DNA of 64,000 bases from Berberis thunbergii (lineage: Eukaryota > Streptophyta > Magnoliopsida > Ranunculales > Berberidaceae), in the NCBI GenBank assembly GCA_003290165.1, contig QNQO01000649.1, forward strand, positions 124,001 through 188,000, read 5' to 3'. A program made the translations under genes and the position numbers. Shown here one piece after another: positions 22,541 to 35,425 of this stretch. The stretch's first letter is position 1; every line of letters begins with the position of its first letter. The notes beneath the pieces were generated by a model. It ran no database searches. It was given only the letters and a program-made list of their open reading frames with translations, and had not been told where the DNA came from.

Positions 22541-23465
22541 GTGGCATTCAAAAGGCTAAAACAAACAAAGACCGTGAATGCGTACCAAGAGGCATTCAAG
22601 AAATTGTCCCATAAGGTAGATAATCTTCCAGAAATTTCTTGGTGGGCTGTTTATTGCAGGGTTAAAGGATGAAATTCGTTAGGACGTAAGCGTCAAGCAA
22701 CCGAAGAAACTGTCTGAAACGATCATCGTTGCTCACCTCATTGAAGAGCGAAAACAGTTCCAATGGAAACCAGGGAATCAATTCCGACCAGCAACACCTT
22801 CATACCATCCATGACCTCAGCAGAGTTCCACAGTGGAACTTCTTGGTCCTTCTCATTCTCAGCGAACACCACAGACAGCTGGTAATTTCAATGGACCTAT
22901 TCGGCGTCTCATGGGACCTGAAGCCAGGGAGAGGCGTGAAAAAGGATTGTGTTTCTATTGTGACGAAAGGTACGTACAGGGACACCGTTGTTCAAAACCT
23001 CATCTGTTTATGATGGTTGATGTGTAGCCGGATGAAGATGACAATGATGTGGACATGGACCTAGAGCGGCCAGAAGAAACAACGCCTGAAATATCGTTCC
23101 ACGCCTTGGCTGGAACCACCCATCCACAGACCTTTCGCATAATCGGAAGGGTGGGAAATTGAGAGGTGACAGTTTTCATTGATGGGGGTAGCACCCACAA
23201 TTTTATTAATCAATCTGTGGTCACCAAATTGGGATTGCAGGTAGTCCGTGGCAAAACATTCCAGGTAATGGTCGGAAATAAAGAAGTAATCGAATTGCAC
23301 AGGACGTTGTTTGGGTCTCTCCCTCTCAATTCAAGGGTTCACAGTGCGAGCGGATTTTTACGTACTTCCCGTGGCAGCATGTCAAGCCGTTTTGGGGGTG
23401 CAATGGTTGGAGACGTTGGGTCTGATTGAGACGGACTACAAACAGCTCATAATGTCTTTCACATG
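22541..23465 (+). pseudogene. Gypsy B gag-protease fragment
   Basis: 5'-truncated gag entering mid-domain (VNAYQEAFKKLSHKVDNLPE), with stops, then RRLMGPEARERREKGLCFYC and a DERYVQGHRC zinc knuckle near 22950-22990, then a protease with FIDGGSTHNF near 23178 (usual DSG reads DGG). The zinc-knuckle style is the same as in the young gypsy at 1841, so both are probably the same broad chromovirus-like lineage. Frame changes and a stop at 23026 break it. About the last 305 bp recur at 25137-25442. Confidence 0.75.
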
Positions 23466-25109
23466 TGATAGGGGCATAATTAGGCTATTTTAGTACCATA
23501 TTTCTATACATATTTTTAGCTATTACTTGTTAATTATGGTACTAATTACTATTTTCATGTTTGTGTAGGTTTCCAATTACAATATTTTAAAATAGAAGCA
23601 AATTGGCAATTTAGAAATACTAATTGCACAAGAAAATATCACAAGCAAGGAAATCACACAAACAAGGAAACAAGGAAACAAGGAACCCACACCAACAAGG
23701 AAACCACAGAAAGAAGAAAACAAGAATAAAAAGGGGACGATACCTGGCTTTGAGCAATATCATCCATCCACGACTTTCCTCACCAAACCCTAGCTGCTGT
23801 CACCCAAAATTCATCCACAGCCGCAGCAAACCACAACCTCATCATCATCCTCACAACAACAATCATCCTCGCAACATCAGTTACACCACCACCAACATCC
23901 ATCTCTTCCACTATTCATCGCAATCCAACAATCGCCTCCATCACCTTCTCTTACCATCTTCGATAAACCCTCACCTTAGTCCCTCTCGCTCTCTCTCTAT
24001 CCCTGATCGTCGCCAACCCTAAACCCATCGCCACCGTCTTCATCTCTCTATCAGCCGATCGTCGCCACACATTCGCAGTCCAATCTCATAGCAAAAGCAA
24101 AGATAGAGAAGAAAGAGAGGTGAAGCAGATCGCGAAGGAGCATATCGCGTGAGGAAGGTGAAGGAAGAGATATTGCACTATTTGCACCCCAGTTTCCACT
24201 CAGTACCACCATGCACAGGCGCAAGTGTTCTTTCTAATCTCTTTCTCTTATTTTTAGTTTGATATTAATTATGTATTGCTATTCAAACATAATTAATATG
24301 TCTAGCTAAACTCCTCTTAATTAGGGGTGGATTCGAAGCCCCGAACATGTGCTTTATAAATTAATTGAATTTAATCTTCCTTGCTATTAGTGATTGTGTT
24401 TTGCTTAACTGCTTTATAGAGAACTTTTCTTTGTATGTTTGTTAAGGTGGCCAAATTAGTAAGCATGCTAGGATCTGGGGCTAGAGTATAGGAGGATTTC
24501 ACCTAATTGTTATGATTTTGTACTCACAAGTAGTAAATACCAAGGAACGTTGGTAAGGTTAAGTAGAAACCTAGGCAAGAACAAGATGATGATCATACTT
24601 GTAATTGCCTAGTCAGTGTTCATATTTTCCACAAAACTTAATGATCTTAGATTGTTGTCTAACTTGTGATTCCTGTTTACATAGCATGATAAGAATAGTT
24701 TGAAAGTGACGCTTAGTTTAATTCAACGAACTTGGGAAAATAATAAGATTAATGCAGTGCAGTCACGGTTAGTATTGAATATTGTCTCTCATGAGTTAGC
24801 AAGTGATTATTGAAGATTGATTTATAAGCATATGTTTGGTGTGTGGAGATAAACCCTTAGCTAATTTCTCATCTTTGTCATCCATTTAGTTTTATTATCT
24901 TTATAGTAATTTTTGTAGTTATATTCATAGTTTAATTTAGAAAATTCAATCCCCTTTTATTTAATTAATTAGGTTGTTAGTTGTCATTTAGTTATTATTA
25001 GTGTTAATTAACAAGCCCTCTAATCCCCGGTCTAGAACGATCCCTACTTATTCTCTACTACAATCACAAAGCAGTGTATTAAGTTGTGTGCTACTAAAAT
25101 AGCGCATCA
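23466..25109 (+). repeat. Athila-type gypsy LTR (about 1.64 kb)
   Basis: Begins TGATAGGGGCATAATTAGG and ends AGCGCATCA. It is followed after AATTTT by a tRNA-Asp-type primer site, as in plant Athila-group elements. The open frame at 23624-24022 is low-complexity leader sequence. No internal domain of this family follows; the sequence returns to gypsy B at 25137. Confidence 0.6.
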
Positions 25110-25114
25110 ATTTT

Positions 25115-25132
25115 TGGCATCGTTGTCGGGGA
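25115..25132 (+). other. Primer binding site, tRNA-Asp type
   Basis: TGGCATCGTTGTCGGGGA, close to the TGGCGCCGTTGCCGGGGA site known from Athila-group elements. It differs by two C-to-T-type changes. Confidence 0.65.
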
Positions 25133-25136
25133 AATC

Positions 25137-28100
25137 GAGAGGTGACAGTTCTCATTGATGGGGGTAGCACCCACAATTTTATTGATCAATTTGTGGTCAC
25201 CAAATTGGGGATTGCAGGTAGTTCGTGGCAAAACATTCTAGGTAACGATCGGAAATAAATAAGTAATCGAATGCACGGGACGTTGTTTGGGTCTCTCCCT
25301 CTCAATTCAAGGTTTCACATTGCGAGCGGATTTTTACGTACTTCCCGTGGCAGCATGTCAAGCCGTTTTGGGGGTGCAATGGGATGAGACATTGGGTATG
25401 ATTGAGACGGACTATAAACAACTTAGAATGTCTTTCACATGGGGTGGCCAAAAGCAAGTGTTGCAAGGATTGACCAATGCTGTTATCACTCCCATGAGTG
25501 ACAAGGAAATCATGCACTTATCAGGTACGGGTTTCTTTGTTCATATGATTGCAGATGAGGTGCCCAAACAAGCTGCCAAAGTGCCACCTGAACTCAGCTC
25601 GCTACTAGCATAATTTGCACATATATTCGAGGAACCGACCGAATTACCTCCTAAGCGCAATCAGGACCATCGGATTCCCTTACTTCCGAACCATCCACCA
25701 GTTAACGCTAGACCGTACAAGTACCCGCATTACCAAAAAAATGAAATCGAAAAGCTTGTGAAAGAATTCCTTCAATTCTGAATTATTCGGCCAAGCAGAA
25801 GTCCCTTTTTGTCACCGGTGTTGCTAATAAAAAAATCGGATGGATCATGGCGCTTTTGCGACGACTATCGAGCACTCAATGACATCATCGTCAAAGACAA
25901 ATTTCCAATTTCGGTCATTGGCGAGCTGTTTGATGAGTTACATGGAGCAAAATTCTTTTCAAAGCTGGATTTGCGTTTCGGGCACCACCAAATAAGAGTC
26001 CAATCGGAGGACATATCGAAGACTGCGTTTCGTACCCACGACGGACACTATGAATTTCTTGTGATGCCATTTATATTAACAAATGCACCTGCCTCCTTTC
26101 AGAGCCTTATGAACGACATATTTCGCCCCCATTTGCAACGATTCATTTTAGTTTTTTTTTATGATATATTAGTATATAGTAGGTCTTGGACGGATCATCT
26201 TCAACACCTAAAACAAGTATTACAAATTTTGTCTTCCCACTGTCTGTATGTGAAACTCTCCAATTGTCAATTTGGGGTTATTCAAGTACGCTATTTGGGT
26301 CACTTAATTTCCTTTGGGGTTATTCAAGTAGGCTATTTGGGTCACTTAATTTCCTTCGAAGGCGTGGCAGTAGACCCTGCAAAAAGTTACTCAGTTCAAA
26401 ATTGGCCGGTACCAACTTCGTCTAAAGGGGTCTGTGGGTTTCTTGGTTTTGCCGGTTACTACCATAAATTTGTGAGGGGCTTTGGAGTGATAGCAACACC
26501 TTTAACCATGCTGCTTTCTAAGGGGGGGTTTTAGTTGGTCGGCTGAAGCTCTCTTGGCATTCAACAAATTGAAAACTGCACTGATTTCCCCACCTGTGCT
26601 GCGACTGCCAGATTTTTTGCAGCAATTCGTGGTTGAATGTGACGTGAGTGGGCATGGCTTAGGGGCTATTCGATCTCAGCAAGACCAACCGGTGGCCTAC
26701 TATAGCGAAGCACTGAAAGGGAAGCCAAAGTTGTTGTCTACCTATGATAAAGAAATGTTGGCGGTAGTGAAGGTCGTGAGGAAGTGGCATCCATACTTCT
26801 TCGGGAAATCGTTTGTGATTAAAACTGACCACATAAGTCTGAAGTATCTCTTAGAGCAGAGAATTACCACACCGGCGCAAGCGATATGGCTACCAAAGAT
26901 TATGGGGTTCGACTATACAATTCAGTATCAAAAGGGACGGGAGAACCAAGAAGCCGATGCACTCTCGCGAATTGCTGCCTTCCAATTACAAGCCTTGTCC
27001 TTGCCTATTGCGGACCGGTGGACGTCCCTACAACAAGAGGTATTGCATGATCCTTATTATGCTTCGTTGACTAATAAACAAAGTTTAAGTTGTGTGCAGC
27101 GTGATGGGGTCTATATGCAAAATGGGAAGATCATTCTAAGTCCCAACACACCACTTATTGCTGCTGTGTTGGCTGACGCACACTCTTCTCCTGCGGGTGA
27201 CCATTTTGGGTACCTAAAGACATTGAGCCGTGTGTCTGTTAGCTTTGTATGGTCGGGGTTTCGCACCACCATCAAGGTCTTCTTACGTGATTGCGATGTG
27301 TGTCAAAGATGTAAGCATGATACGATGCGGCCAGCTAGGCTGCTGCAACCTTTGCCCATTCCACAACGAGTTTGGACAGAAATTACGATGGATTTTGTGG
27401 AAGGGTTGCCAATCTCTCAGAACCGGGATGTGATCATGGTGATTGTTGATCGTCTCTCAAACTATGTCCATTTCGTGCCCTTAAACACCCCTTCACAGCA
27501 GCCACGGTCGCTAAAGCTTTTGTGGACAATGTTGTGCGATTACATGGGTTGCCAATTTCAATCGTAAGCGATCGAGACAAAATATTCATTAGTTCTTTTT
27601 GGAGATCTCTTTTCAAATTACAGGGGACAGAATTATGTTTTAGCTCCAGCTATCACCCTCAATCCGACGGACAAACGGAGGTTGTGAATCGCACACTTGA
27701 ACAGTATTTGAGATGTTTTACCTGTGAGCAGCCAAAGAAATGGATGGAGTGGCTATCTTGGGCAGAGTATGGGTACAACACAGCCACCCATTCGGCTACT
27801 AAAACGTCCCCTTTTGAAGCCATTATTGGAGTTCCTCCCCCTCTATGATATCCTACATTTCGGGGACAACTAGGGTACAAGTTGTGGACGACATGCTGCG
27901 CACAAGAAAAGAAATCCTTCGTGATCTTAGGCGTAATTTGTTGCTCGCTCAAGAATGCATGAAGGCTCAAGCGGACCAGCACTGCCGAGAGGTAACCTTT
28001 GAAGTTGGTGACTATGTTTACCTACGGCTGCAACCTTACCGTAAAAAATTGGTGGCCTTCCGGAGTTCATTAAAGTTGGTACCACATTTATTCGGGCCTT

Positions 28101-28330
28101 TCAAAGTCCTTGCCCGTATCAGTTCCGTAGCTTACAAATTGGACCTGCCAGTAGAAGCTTCAATACATGATGTTTTTCATGTGAGTTTGCTCAAGAAGAA
28201 GTGGGGACCCATGACCGAAACTACAATAGTAACACTTCCTCTAGTGTCGGCTGAGGAGACATTACTGCCAGAACCAGATATTATCTTAGATCGCCGTATT
28301 ACACAAGATCTATTTTTAAGCAGCTAAACC
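25137..28330 (+). pseudogene. Gypsy B protease-RT-RNase H-integrase region
   Basis: Restarts with a second copy of the protease segment (TVLIDGGSTHNF-like at 25145). Reverse transcriptase covers about 25700-26430 and its catalytic motif reads FFYDILVYS, so the first Asp of the xxDD box is Tyr. A 42-bp unit is duplicated in frame at 26271-26354. RNase H follows (VVECDVSGHGLGA near 26630), then YTIQYQKGRENQEADALSRI, the integrase zinc finger (HSSPAGDHFGYLKT ... CDVCQRC), the integrase core (ITMDFVEGLP; VSDRDKIFISSFWRSL; YHPQSDGQTEVVNRTLEQY) and a C-terminal part (DVFHVSLLKKKWG) to 28327. At least three frameshifts are needed to read it (near 26534, 27510 and 27845). No chromodomain or 3' LTR is seen. 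Decayed but nearly full length in pol. Confidence 0.85.
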
Positions 28331-28427
28331 ATTCAACTTGTCATATGATGCCTTACTACTAAGACCACTGTTACGTATCTGTGTCTTTTTTGTTTATTTA
28401 TTTTGCACGGGGTGAAAACAGATTTAC
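28331..28427. other. Unassigned flank of copia C, left side
   Basis: Short stretch between the end of gypsy B coding sequence and copia C, ending with target copy TTTAC. It continues at 33199 after the insertion. Origin not recognised. Confidence 0.5.
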
Positions 28428-28601
28428 TGTTAGGAGACTATATCGAAATTGAACTCTATCTAGTTGTTGTGAACTATGAGTTGTAGTATACTAAATCAGA
28501 TATGTAGTTATCAAGTAGTTGTAACAAACTCTACAACCATTGTATATATATAAATGTATTACCCATGAGAAGATGTATCAATGACAGATCGTTCCGTTTC
28601 A
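28428..28601 (+). repeat. 5' LTR of copia C
   Basis: TGTTAGGAGACTATATCG to TTCCGTTTCA. A TATA-like TATATATATAAATG lies near 28542-28555. Confidence 0.92.
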
Positions 28602-28613
28602 TGGTGTCAGAGC
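28602..28613 (+). other. Primer binding site of copia C
   Basis: TGGTGTCAGAGC directly after the LTR: the initiator-Met site with one change (A to G at position 5). Confidence 0.8.
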
Positions 28614-28745
28614 CATAATATGTTCTTGGAGATTTGATTTGTGTGGACTCTTTTTTTTTTAGTAGTCTTTTCCCTTTATCAAATTCTTTGGACTCTCTAC
28701 TTGAGTAGTCTTCATCTCGATTTTTTTGTGTGTTTGGTTGACATC

Positions 28746-31700
28746 ATGAGTCCTACATCTTCATCTTCAGTTTCTATGACTCCATCATCTCCAACCAATG
28801 CTAATGCTACGGTTATCTCGTTTAACACCCTTGCTAATCTAGTGACGAATAAGTTAGATCGAGACCGTGGGAATTACCTTATGTGGAAACAACAAATGAT
28901 ACCGGCTTTGCAAAACCAACATTTGTTTAAGTTTGTTGATGGCTCCTATCCTGCTCCACATGAGTTTTTGTCACAGAATACTGAAAGTGGTTTACCTGAG
29001 ATGAATCCTGCCTATCTCTTATGGCGACATACTGATCAACTCGTGTTGAGTTGGATCAATGGCACCTTGTTAGAATCTGTCCTTGCACAAGTTATTGGTG
29101 TTAACAAATCAAAGGAAGCATGGGATGCTCTCGAACGATTGTAGTCTTCTTGTTTTGAATCAAGGCTTTTACTATTAAAGCAACAACTCCATTCCCTTGA
29201 TAAGGGCACAACTTCAATGGCAGAATATCTTGATAAAGTTAAAAGTATCAGTGATGCTTTAGCTGCTGCTAGTGGGCCAATCATGGACAATGATCTAGTT
29301 TTATATACTCTTAATGGCCTCCCTGCTGAGTATGAAAGTTTCGTCACCTCGATGACGACTCGCTTTGGTGGATTTCCTGATTTCTATTCTTTGACTGAAA
29401 TGTTAATCAATCAAGATCATTTACTGGAGTCTCTAAAGAATAAACAACCCAATGAACCTATTGCTTTCTATACAAAGAAAGGTGATGCTCGAGGCATAGG
29501 CCATCCGAACTATCGAGGCACAAGTCGTTCAACTTATCGAGGCACAGGCCATAACATTCAAGAACGTGGACGAGGTCGAGGATATTATAATGACAAAAGA
29601 GGTACATCTAACTCTTTTTCTCATCATGATCGATCTAACTATGTTGTTTGCCAAATATGTGAGAACCAGGTCACAAGGCAGGAAAGTGCTTTAACCGTTA
29701 TGATCCTGATTACCAAGCTAATAATATTCCTCAATCATTTGAAAATATGTCTCTTTCGGATCCAAACCGGGAGCCTTAGACCATCTTACTATAGATGCTT
29801 CTCATATGTCAAATAAATATGGTTATCATGGGGCTGATCAAATTATTATTGGAAATGACACTAGACTTCCGGTTCATGACACTGGTAACATTTCTATTTC
29901 TACTCCATCTACACAACTTCATTTATGGAATGCCCTTCATGTGCCTGCCATTGCTAAAAATCTTATATCAGTGGAAAAGTTTGTTAATGACAACAAATGC
30001 ATTATTGAATTCACACCTTCTGATTTTCTTATCAAGGATTTAATGACAAAGAAGGTGTTTCTAAGCGGACCGAGTAAAGATGGCCTTTTCCCCATTTCTC
30101 CACATTCCGTTTCATGTGTATTGGCAAGGGCTTGCTATGGTGAACACACTTCAATGGAGAATTGGGGCCGGAGATTGGGGCATCCTAATCCCAAGATTTT
30201 ATCATTTTTGCAAAAGAATAAAGTCCTGAAATATTCAGGCAATAGGAGTTTTAATAAATTATGTTCAGATTGTCTTGTTGGGAAAGCTCGTAGGATTCCG
30301 TTTGTTGATTCAAGTTCTTTTTCTTCGTCCCCTCTTGAACTAGTTCATGCTGATTTATGGGGTCCATCTCCTATTATTAGTAGAAGTGATTATCGATATT
30401 ATCTATTGCTAGTTGATGACTATTCAAGATTTAGTTGGATTTTTCCTTTAGTTCAAAAGTGTGAGGCACTTGCTTGTTTTATTAATTTCAAGTCATTGGT
30501 GGAAAACTTGTTTGGTCTTAAAATCAAAAGCTTTTAGTGCGATGGTGGGACAAAATTTACAGGTGGTCCATTCTCTTCATTTTTGCGCACTCATGGAATA
30601 TTTCAACGTATTTCATGTCCTCATACTCAACAACAAAATGAAAGATTTGAGAGAAAGATTCGTCATATCAAGGAAACAGGCTTAACACTTATGTTTCAAG
30701 CAGGGCTTTCTAAACCATTTTGGTTTTTGATGCATTTCGGACTGCTACTTTCTTGATCAATTGTCTTCCAACCATAACACTTAACAAAAGATCGCCTTAT
30801 CAAGTTTTTTTTTCCAGAAGTCCGGACTATAGTGCCTTGCGAGTCTTTGGTTGTGTTTGTTATCCATTTTTGGGTGCCTATGCAAAAGACAAGTTGGATC
30901 CACGTACATTGGAGTGTATTTTTATTGGTTATCCACCAAATTATAAAGGCTACTTATGTCTTGATTACAAAACTGGGCGTGTATATACATCTTGCCACGT
31001 TATTTTGTATGAACAGAAATTTCCATTGGCGGGATTACACAATCGAGATGATATCATCTCTTCATATAGATCTATTAGTTCACCTCCGGTGCTTTCTTTA
31101 CCAACCAATCCTTCTAATCCAATCCATATACCATCCTTATCAACTAATACATCGGCTCCAAACTCCCACCACATTACTAAAACTACCCAATTTGAAGATG
31201 TAGTGGTGGTGCCACATCTCTCAGGTGATCTATCCTTCCCTATATCAGAAACATCCTCAATCCAAAATTCTTCTCCTAATGATCATATTCAACAACCAAC
31301 CTCCAATTTACCATCATCTAATGAACCTCCAACATCACATTCAATACCACCATCATCACCTCAACCCACCCATCATATGATTACATGATCAAATACTAGC
31401 TTGCTGAAACCCAAATTCTATCTAGGTGTCAAGCACCCACTGCCCAAATGTTTTCAAGCTCAATTGGCTCAGATTGAACCTTATTCATTTAAGGAGGCAT
31501 CTACTCATTCTGATTGGATGGCTGCTATGATGGATGAGTACAATTCTTTGATGTTGAATAATACATGGACTCTAGTATTGCCTCCACCTGCTTCTAAAGT
31601 AGTTGGTTGCAAATGGGTTTATAAATTAAAACGCCATGTTGATGGTTCAATTGAACGATACAAATCCCGTTTGGTGGCTCAAGGGTGTTCTCAATCATAC

Positions 31701-33016
31701 GGAGTCGATTTTGATGAAACGTTTACCCCAGTTGTGAAACCATGCACCATTCGGGTTGTGTTGTCTATTGCTCATAGTTTATCATGGCAAATTCGCCAAT
31801 TAGATGTCAAAAACGCATTTTTACATGGGTTTCTTGACAAAGATGTATATATGCGACAACCACCGGGCTTCAAGGATCCCACACGACTGAACTTTGTTTG
31901 CAAATTAAACCGAGCTATTTATAGTCTCAAGCAAGCCCCTAGAGCTTGGTTTACAAGATTCAGTTATTTTCTTATTGGATTGGGTTTTGTGTGTAGTCGG
32001 TCTGACTCCTCCATGTTCGTTCGTTGTGATGCTCACGGGATCTTGGTATTATTATTATATGTTGATGACATTATTTTAACCGGATCTTCCTCTTCATTGT
32101 TTAACTCGATGGTTCATTCGCTTCAATCTCAATTTGCAATGAAGGACCTTGGCGACTTACATTTTTTTCTTGGAATCGAAGTGACTCGGACTAATGACAC
32201 TTTGTTACTCACACAAACTCGTTATATTCTAGATATTTTAAAACGTGCCAATATGCTTGTTGCCAAGCCCATGAGTAGTTATGTTCCTCCAGGTTCCAAA
32301 CTGTCAATTAATGACGGTGATCCCCTTATGGATTCCTCATTTTATTGGAGCATTGTTGGTTCTCTTCAATATGCTACGATGACACGGCCAGACATCTCTT
32401 ATGCCATTAATCAAGCATGTCAATATATGCACCAACCAACAAATGTGCATCTTTCATTGGTAAAACGTATTCTTCGATACTTGAAAGGATCCCTAGCTTG
32501 TGGCGTTCAAATTCGCCCGTCTTTGGACTTTACTCTTAGAGCATATAGTGATGCTGACTGGGTGGGATTTCTTGATGATAGACATTCAACGTCTGGTTCT
32601 TGTATTTTCCTGGGGACAAATTTAATATCTTGGACCTCAAAGAAACAATCCACTGTCTCTCGCTCAAGCACTGAGTTTGAGTATCGAGCATTGGCCACCA
32701 TAGCTGCAAAGCTCACATGGATTCAATATATTCTCAAAGATTTGGGTTTACTAGCTCGGTGTCCCCCATCTTATTATGTGACAACATCTCTGCCATTTAT
32801 CTCACTTCAAATCCTGTGTTTCATGCACGCACTCACCATATTGATGTGGACTATCATTTTGTTCGTGAACGAGTTCTTTGTGGTCAATTCCGTGTGTTGT
32901 TTCTCAATAGTGTTGACCAAGTTGTTGACATCTTTACCAAGGGGCTTACCTCCCTGCGATTCACTCATTTGCAATCCAAGCTTTCTGTGGTTGCTCAACC
33001 CGTTCAGTTTGCGAGA
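28746..33016 (+). pseudogene. Copia C gag-pol polyprotein, broken
   Basis: Starts MSPTSSSSVSMTP at 28746. Gag (NYLMWKQQMIPALQNQHLF) has a stop at 29142 and continues (MAEYLDKVKSISDALAAASG). An RGRGYY linker and a CQICEN...GHKAGKC knuckle follow, with a one-base frameshift inside it near 29670. The protease catalytic DTG-type segment is missing; sequence resumes at HLTIDASHMSNKYGYHGADQ. Integrase: WGRRLGHPNPKILSF, LCSDC, ELVHADLWGPSP, with stops and a frame change near 30540. Reverse transcriptase/RNase H (31401-32760) is well preserved: QLDVKNAFLHG, LLLYVDDIILTGSS, RPDISYAIN, and RNase H YSDADWVGFLDDRHSTSG, then a frameshift near 32720 and the tail VVDIFTKGLTSLRF to 33016. Not autonomous now. 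Confidence 0.9.
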
Positions 33017-33019
33017 GGG

Positions 33020-33193
33020 TGTTAGGAGACCATATCGAAATTGAACTCTATCTAGTTGTTGTGAACTATGAGTTGTAGTATACTAAATCAGATATGTAGT
33101 TATCAAGTAGTTGTAACAAAATTTACAACCATTGTATATATACAAATGTATTACACATGAGAAGAGGTATCAATGATAGATCGTTCCCTTTCA
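33020..33193 (+). repeat. 3' LTR of copia C
   Basis: Starts TGTTAGGAGACCATATCG and ends TTCCCTTTCA. Followed by TTTAC. Confidence 0.92.
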
Positions 33194-33198
33194 TTTAC

Positions 33199-33726
33199 CT
33201 CGATATACCATGCGCTGCTAATTTTTGCATTTATTAGTAGGACCACCTATCTTTGTCTTGAAGTTTGACGGTTAGCATCAGGCTAATATTTGGGGGTGAT
33301 TTCATAAGTGGATGATCTGGTTTTCTGAATCCATTTCTCCGTTCGGTCTATCTTTTATGATCATAACTATCATGCAACCATGTTTTTTTTTTGTCAACTA
33401 TATTATGCAAATGTTTATGTTTTCTTCTGATAGTTCAAGATCCTATGAATACTTTGTGCAATTTCACCCTCACTTTGCATCTAGAGCTGCATTTGTTACA
33501 CCCAATTGATTATTGAGGTTTACCACATGGCAGTGGATTTTCTTGTTATTCTTTACTTTTCTTTTTACTAGTGTCGGAGTTCGCGTGATTCAGATTTTCT
33601 AGGTAATTAGATTCATTTTCTTCAACACTGAAAGATTTAATGTAGTTCAGTGATTACTAACTAAAGATGGACCAACTATCTTTTTGAAGATCATTTTCAT
33701 ATTAATATGAATTTCTAGGGATTTCA
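33199..33726. other. Unassigned spacer between copia C and copia D
   Basis: Right flank of copia C and left flank of copia D. A block near 33652-33684 (AGTTCAGTGATTACTAACTA, then AAGATGGACC) is echoed right of copia D at about 41299-41330, so it may be a repeat of the host element. No coding signal. Confidence 0.5.
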
Positions 33727-34165
33727 TGTTGTATTTAAACCAAAACTTAAGACTCTAGTTGATTCAATGGAAACAAGAAGAATAGAAACATACATTGATC
33801 CATAGCGCTTTCCCCTTTTGATTGTGATTGGATCTTTCGATTGATTCAAGCGTTTCCTTAGATTCTCTGTTGAGAGGATACAGAAGACAATGCCAAAGGG
33901 TATCTCAGTTTAACGCACAACGCTCAATCGGGGACCAATCCTATTTATAATGCCCATAAGTCATAACCCTTCAACTTATGGGCTATGAATTTCCAATTCT
34001 GCCCCTCATTGAATTAGAAATTACATCCTTATTTACACCATGTTATTTATTGATACCTTATAGTCCAATACCCCTATTAGATCACATATTTGATGGACTA
34101 CACTTTAAGATAGCAATACATATTATATTACATATGTGTGCCCACATTATTGGATTTGTTCAACA
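33727..34165 (-). repeat. 3' LTR of copia D
   Basis: On the minus strand starts TGTTGAACAAATCC. Contains the TATA-like TTATAAATAGG near 33948-33958. About 8 bp longer than the 5' LTR because of a small insertion near 33962-33970. Confidence 0.9.
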
Positions 34166-34691
34166 ATCTCCCACTTGGGCCATAAATGTTACCTTTAATG
34201 TGTATAACCTTAGGAGCTCAAAACTTGCTATCACAAGTACAGGTATTCCAGAACAGTCTCGTCCATTGACTATACTGATATAGGATTAAAGCGATTTGCG
34301 TCACATTTAGCGTAACGAAATCCATCAATAGTCACATATACCAATATAACCAAATGACATAGATCAAACATGGATGTAGAGAATGGAAATTACATGTGAT
34401 GTGATCCAAACATGTCTATTTCCAACCGGTCCAACTTTAATCTTTAATGAGATCAAACATATAATAAACAGACAATTGACTGAAGACTTTATTTCTGCCC
34501 AAAAATACTAAATTACACCAATGTGTCAAAAAAAAATTCATCATAGAACAACAAAACTCCCACTAAACTATGATATCCTCATGTGACATAACACCCATAT
34601 GAGCGGTGTGCTCATGAAAGACTTTGGGTGGTAATCACTTAGTAAGCAGATCCGCAATCATGGACTCTGTCCCAATATGCTCTATGAAAAT

Positions 34692-35425
34692 CTATTTATT
34701 CTCTACTCTCTCCTTCACAACCAGGAACTTTATGTCAATATGATTTGACCTAGACGAGCTCCTGTTGTTGTTGGCATATAAAACTGTTGACTTATTGTCA
34801 CAATATAACTTTAGTAGTCTTTCTATGTCATTCAAAATGCGCATCCTAGTGACAAAATAACGCAGCCATAATCCGTGGTTGGATGCCTCAAAACACGTCA
34901 CATATTCTGCTTCCATGGTGGAAGAAGTTATGAGTATCTGCTTAACACTTCTCCAAGAAATAGCTCCTCCAGCTAACAGATAAATGTAGCCTGATGTAGA
35001 TTTTCTACTATCTTGGCATCCAGCAAAATCAGAATCAGAATACCCTATGATCTCCAACTGATCTGATCTCTTGTATGTGAGCATGTAATCCTTAGTTCTC
35101 TATAAATATCTCATAACCCGTTTAGCTGCTTTCCAGTGACTCATCCCAAGGTTATCCAAATATCTGCCAAGCATTCCAACAATGAATGTTATGTCTGGAC
35201 GTGTACATACCTCAGCATACATAAGACTCCCAATAGCGGATGCATAGGGGATCTTTTGCATCTATACAACTTCAAGTTTATTCCGAGGACACTGTTTAAG
35301 ACTGAATTTGTCTCCTTTAGATATAGGGGTATCTCCTGATTTACAATCTTGCTTGCCAAACCTTTTAAGCACTTTTTCTATATAGCCCTTTTGTGATAAT
35401 TCAATAATACCCCGAAAACGATCCC
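34692..35425 (-). pseudogene. Copia D RNase H and end of reverse transcriptase
   Basis: Minus strand: GIIELSQKGYIEKVLKRFGK (near 35350-35413) continues reverse transcriptase from beyond the insertion. Then comes the RNase H domain in 35084-34692: YSDSDFAGCQDSRKSTSGYI, SSTMEAEYVTCFEASNHGLW, YCDNKSTV, SNHIDIKFLVVKERVENK, with the family catalytic Asp and Glu residues. Stops lie between the two blocks. 34166-34691 to its left is the untranslated 3' region next to the polypurine tract. Confidence 0.85.

Larger units (their letters stand above)
28428..33193 (+). mobile_element. Ty1/copia retrotransposon C, full length
   Basis: Two 174-bp LTRs (28428-28601 and 33020-33193), primer site, gag-pol in copia order (protease, integrase, reverse transcriptase, RNase H), purine-rich GCGAGAGGG before the 3' LTR, and a perfect target duplication TTTAC (28423-28427, 33194-33198). 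By eye the LTRs differ at 8 of 174 positions, so it is older than the gypsy at 769. Confidence 0.95.
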
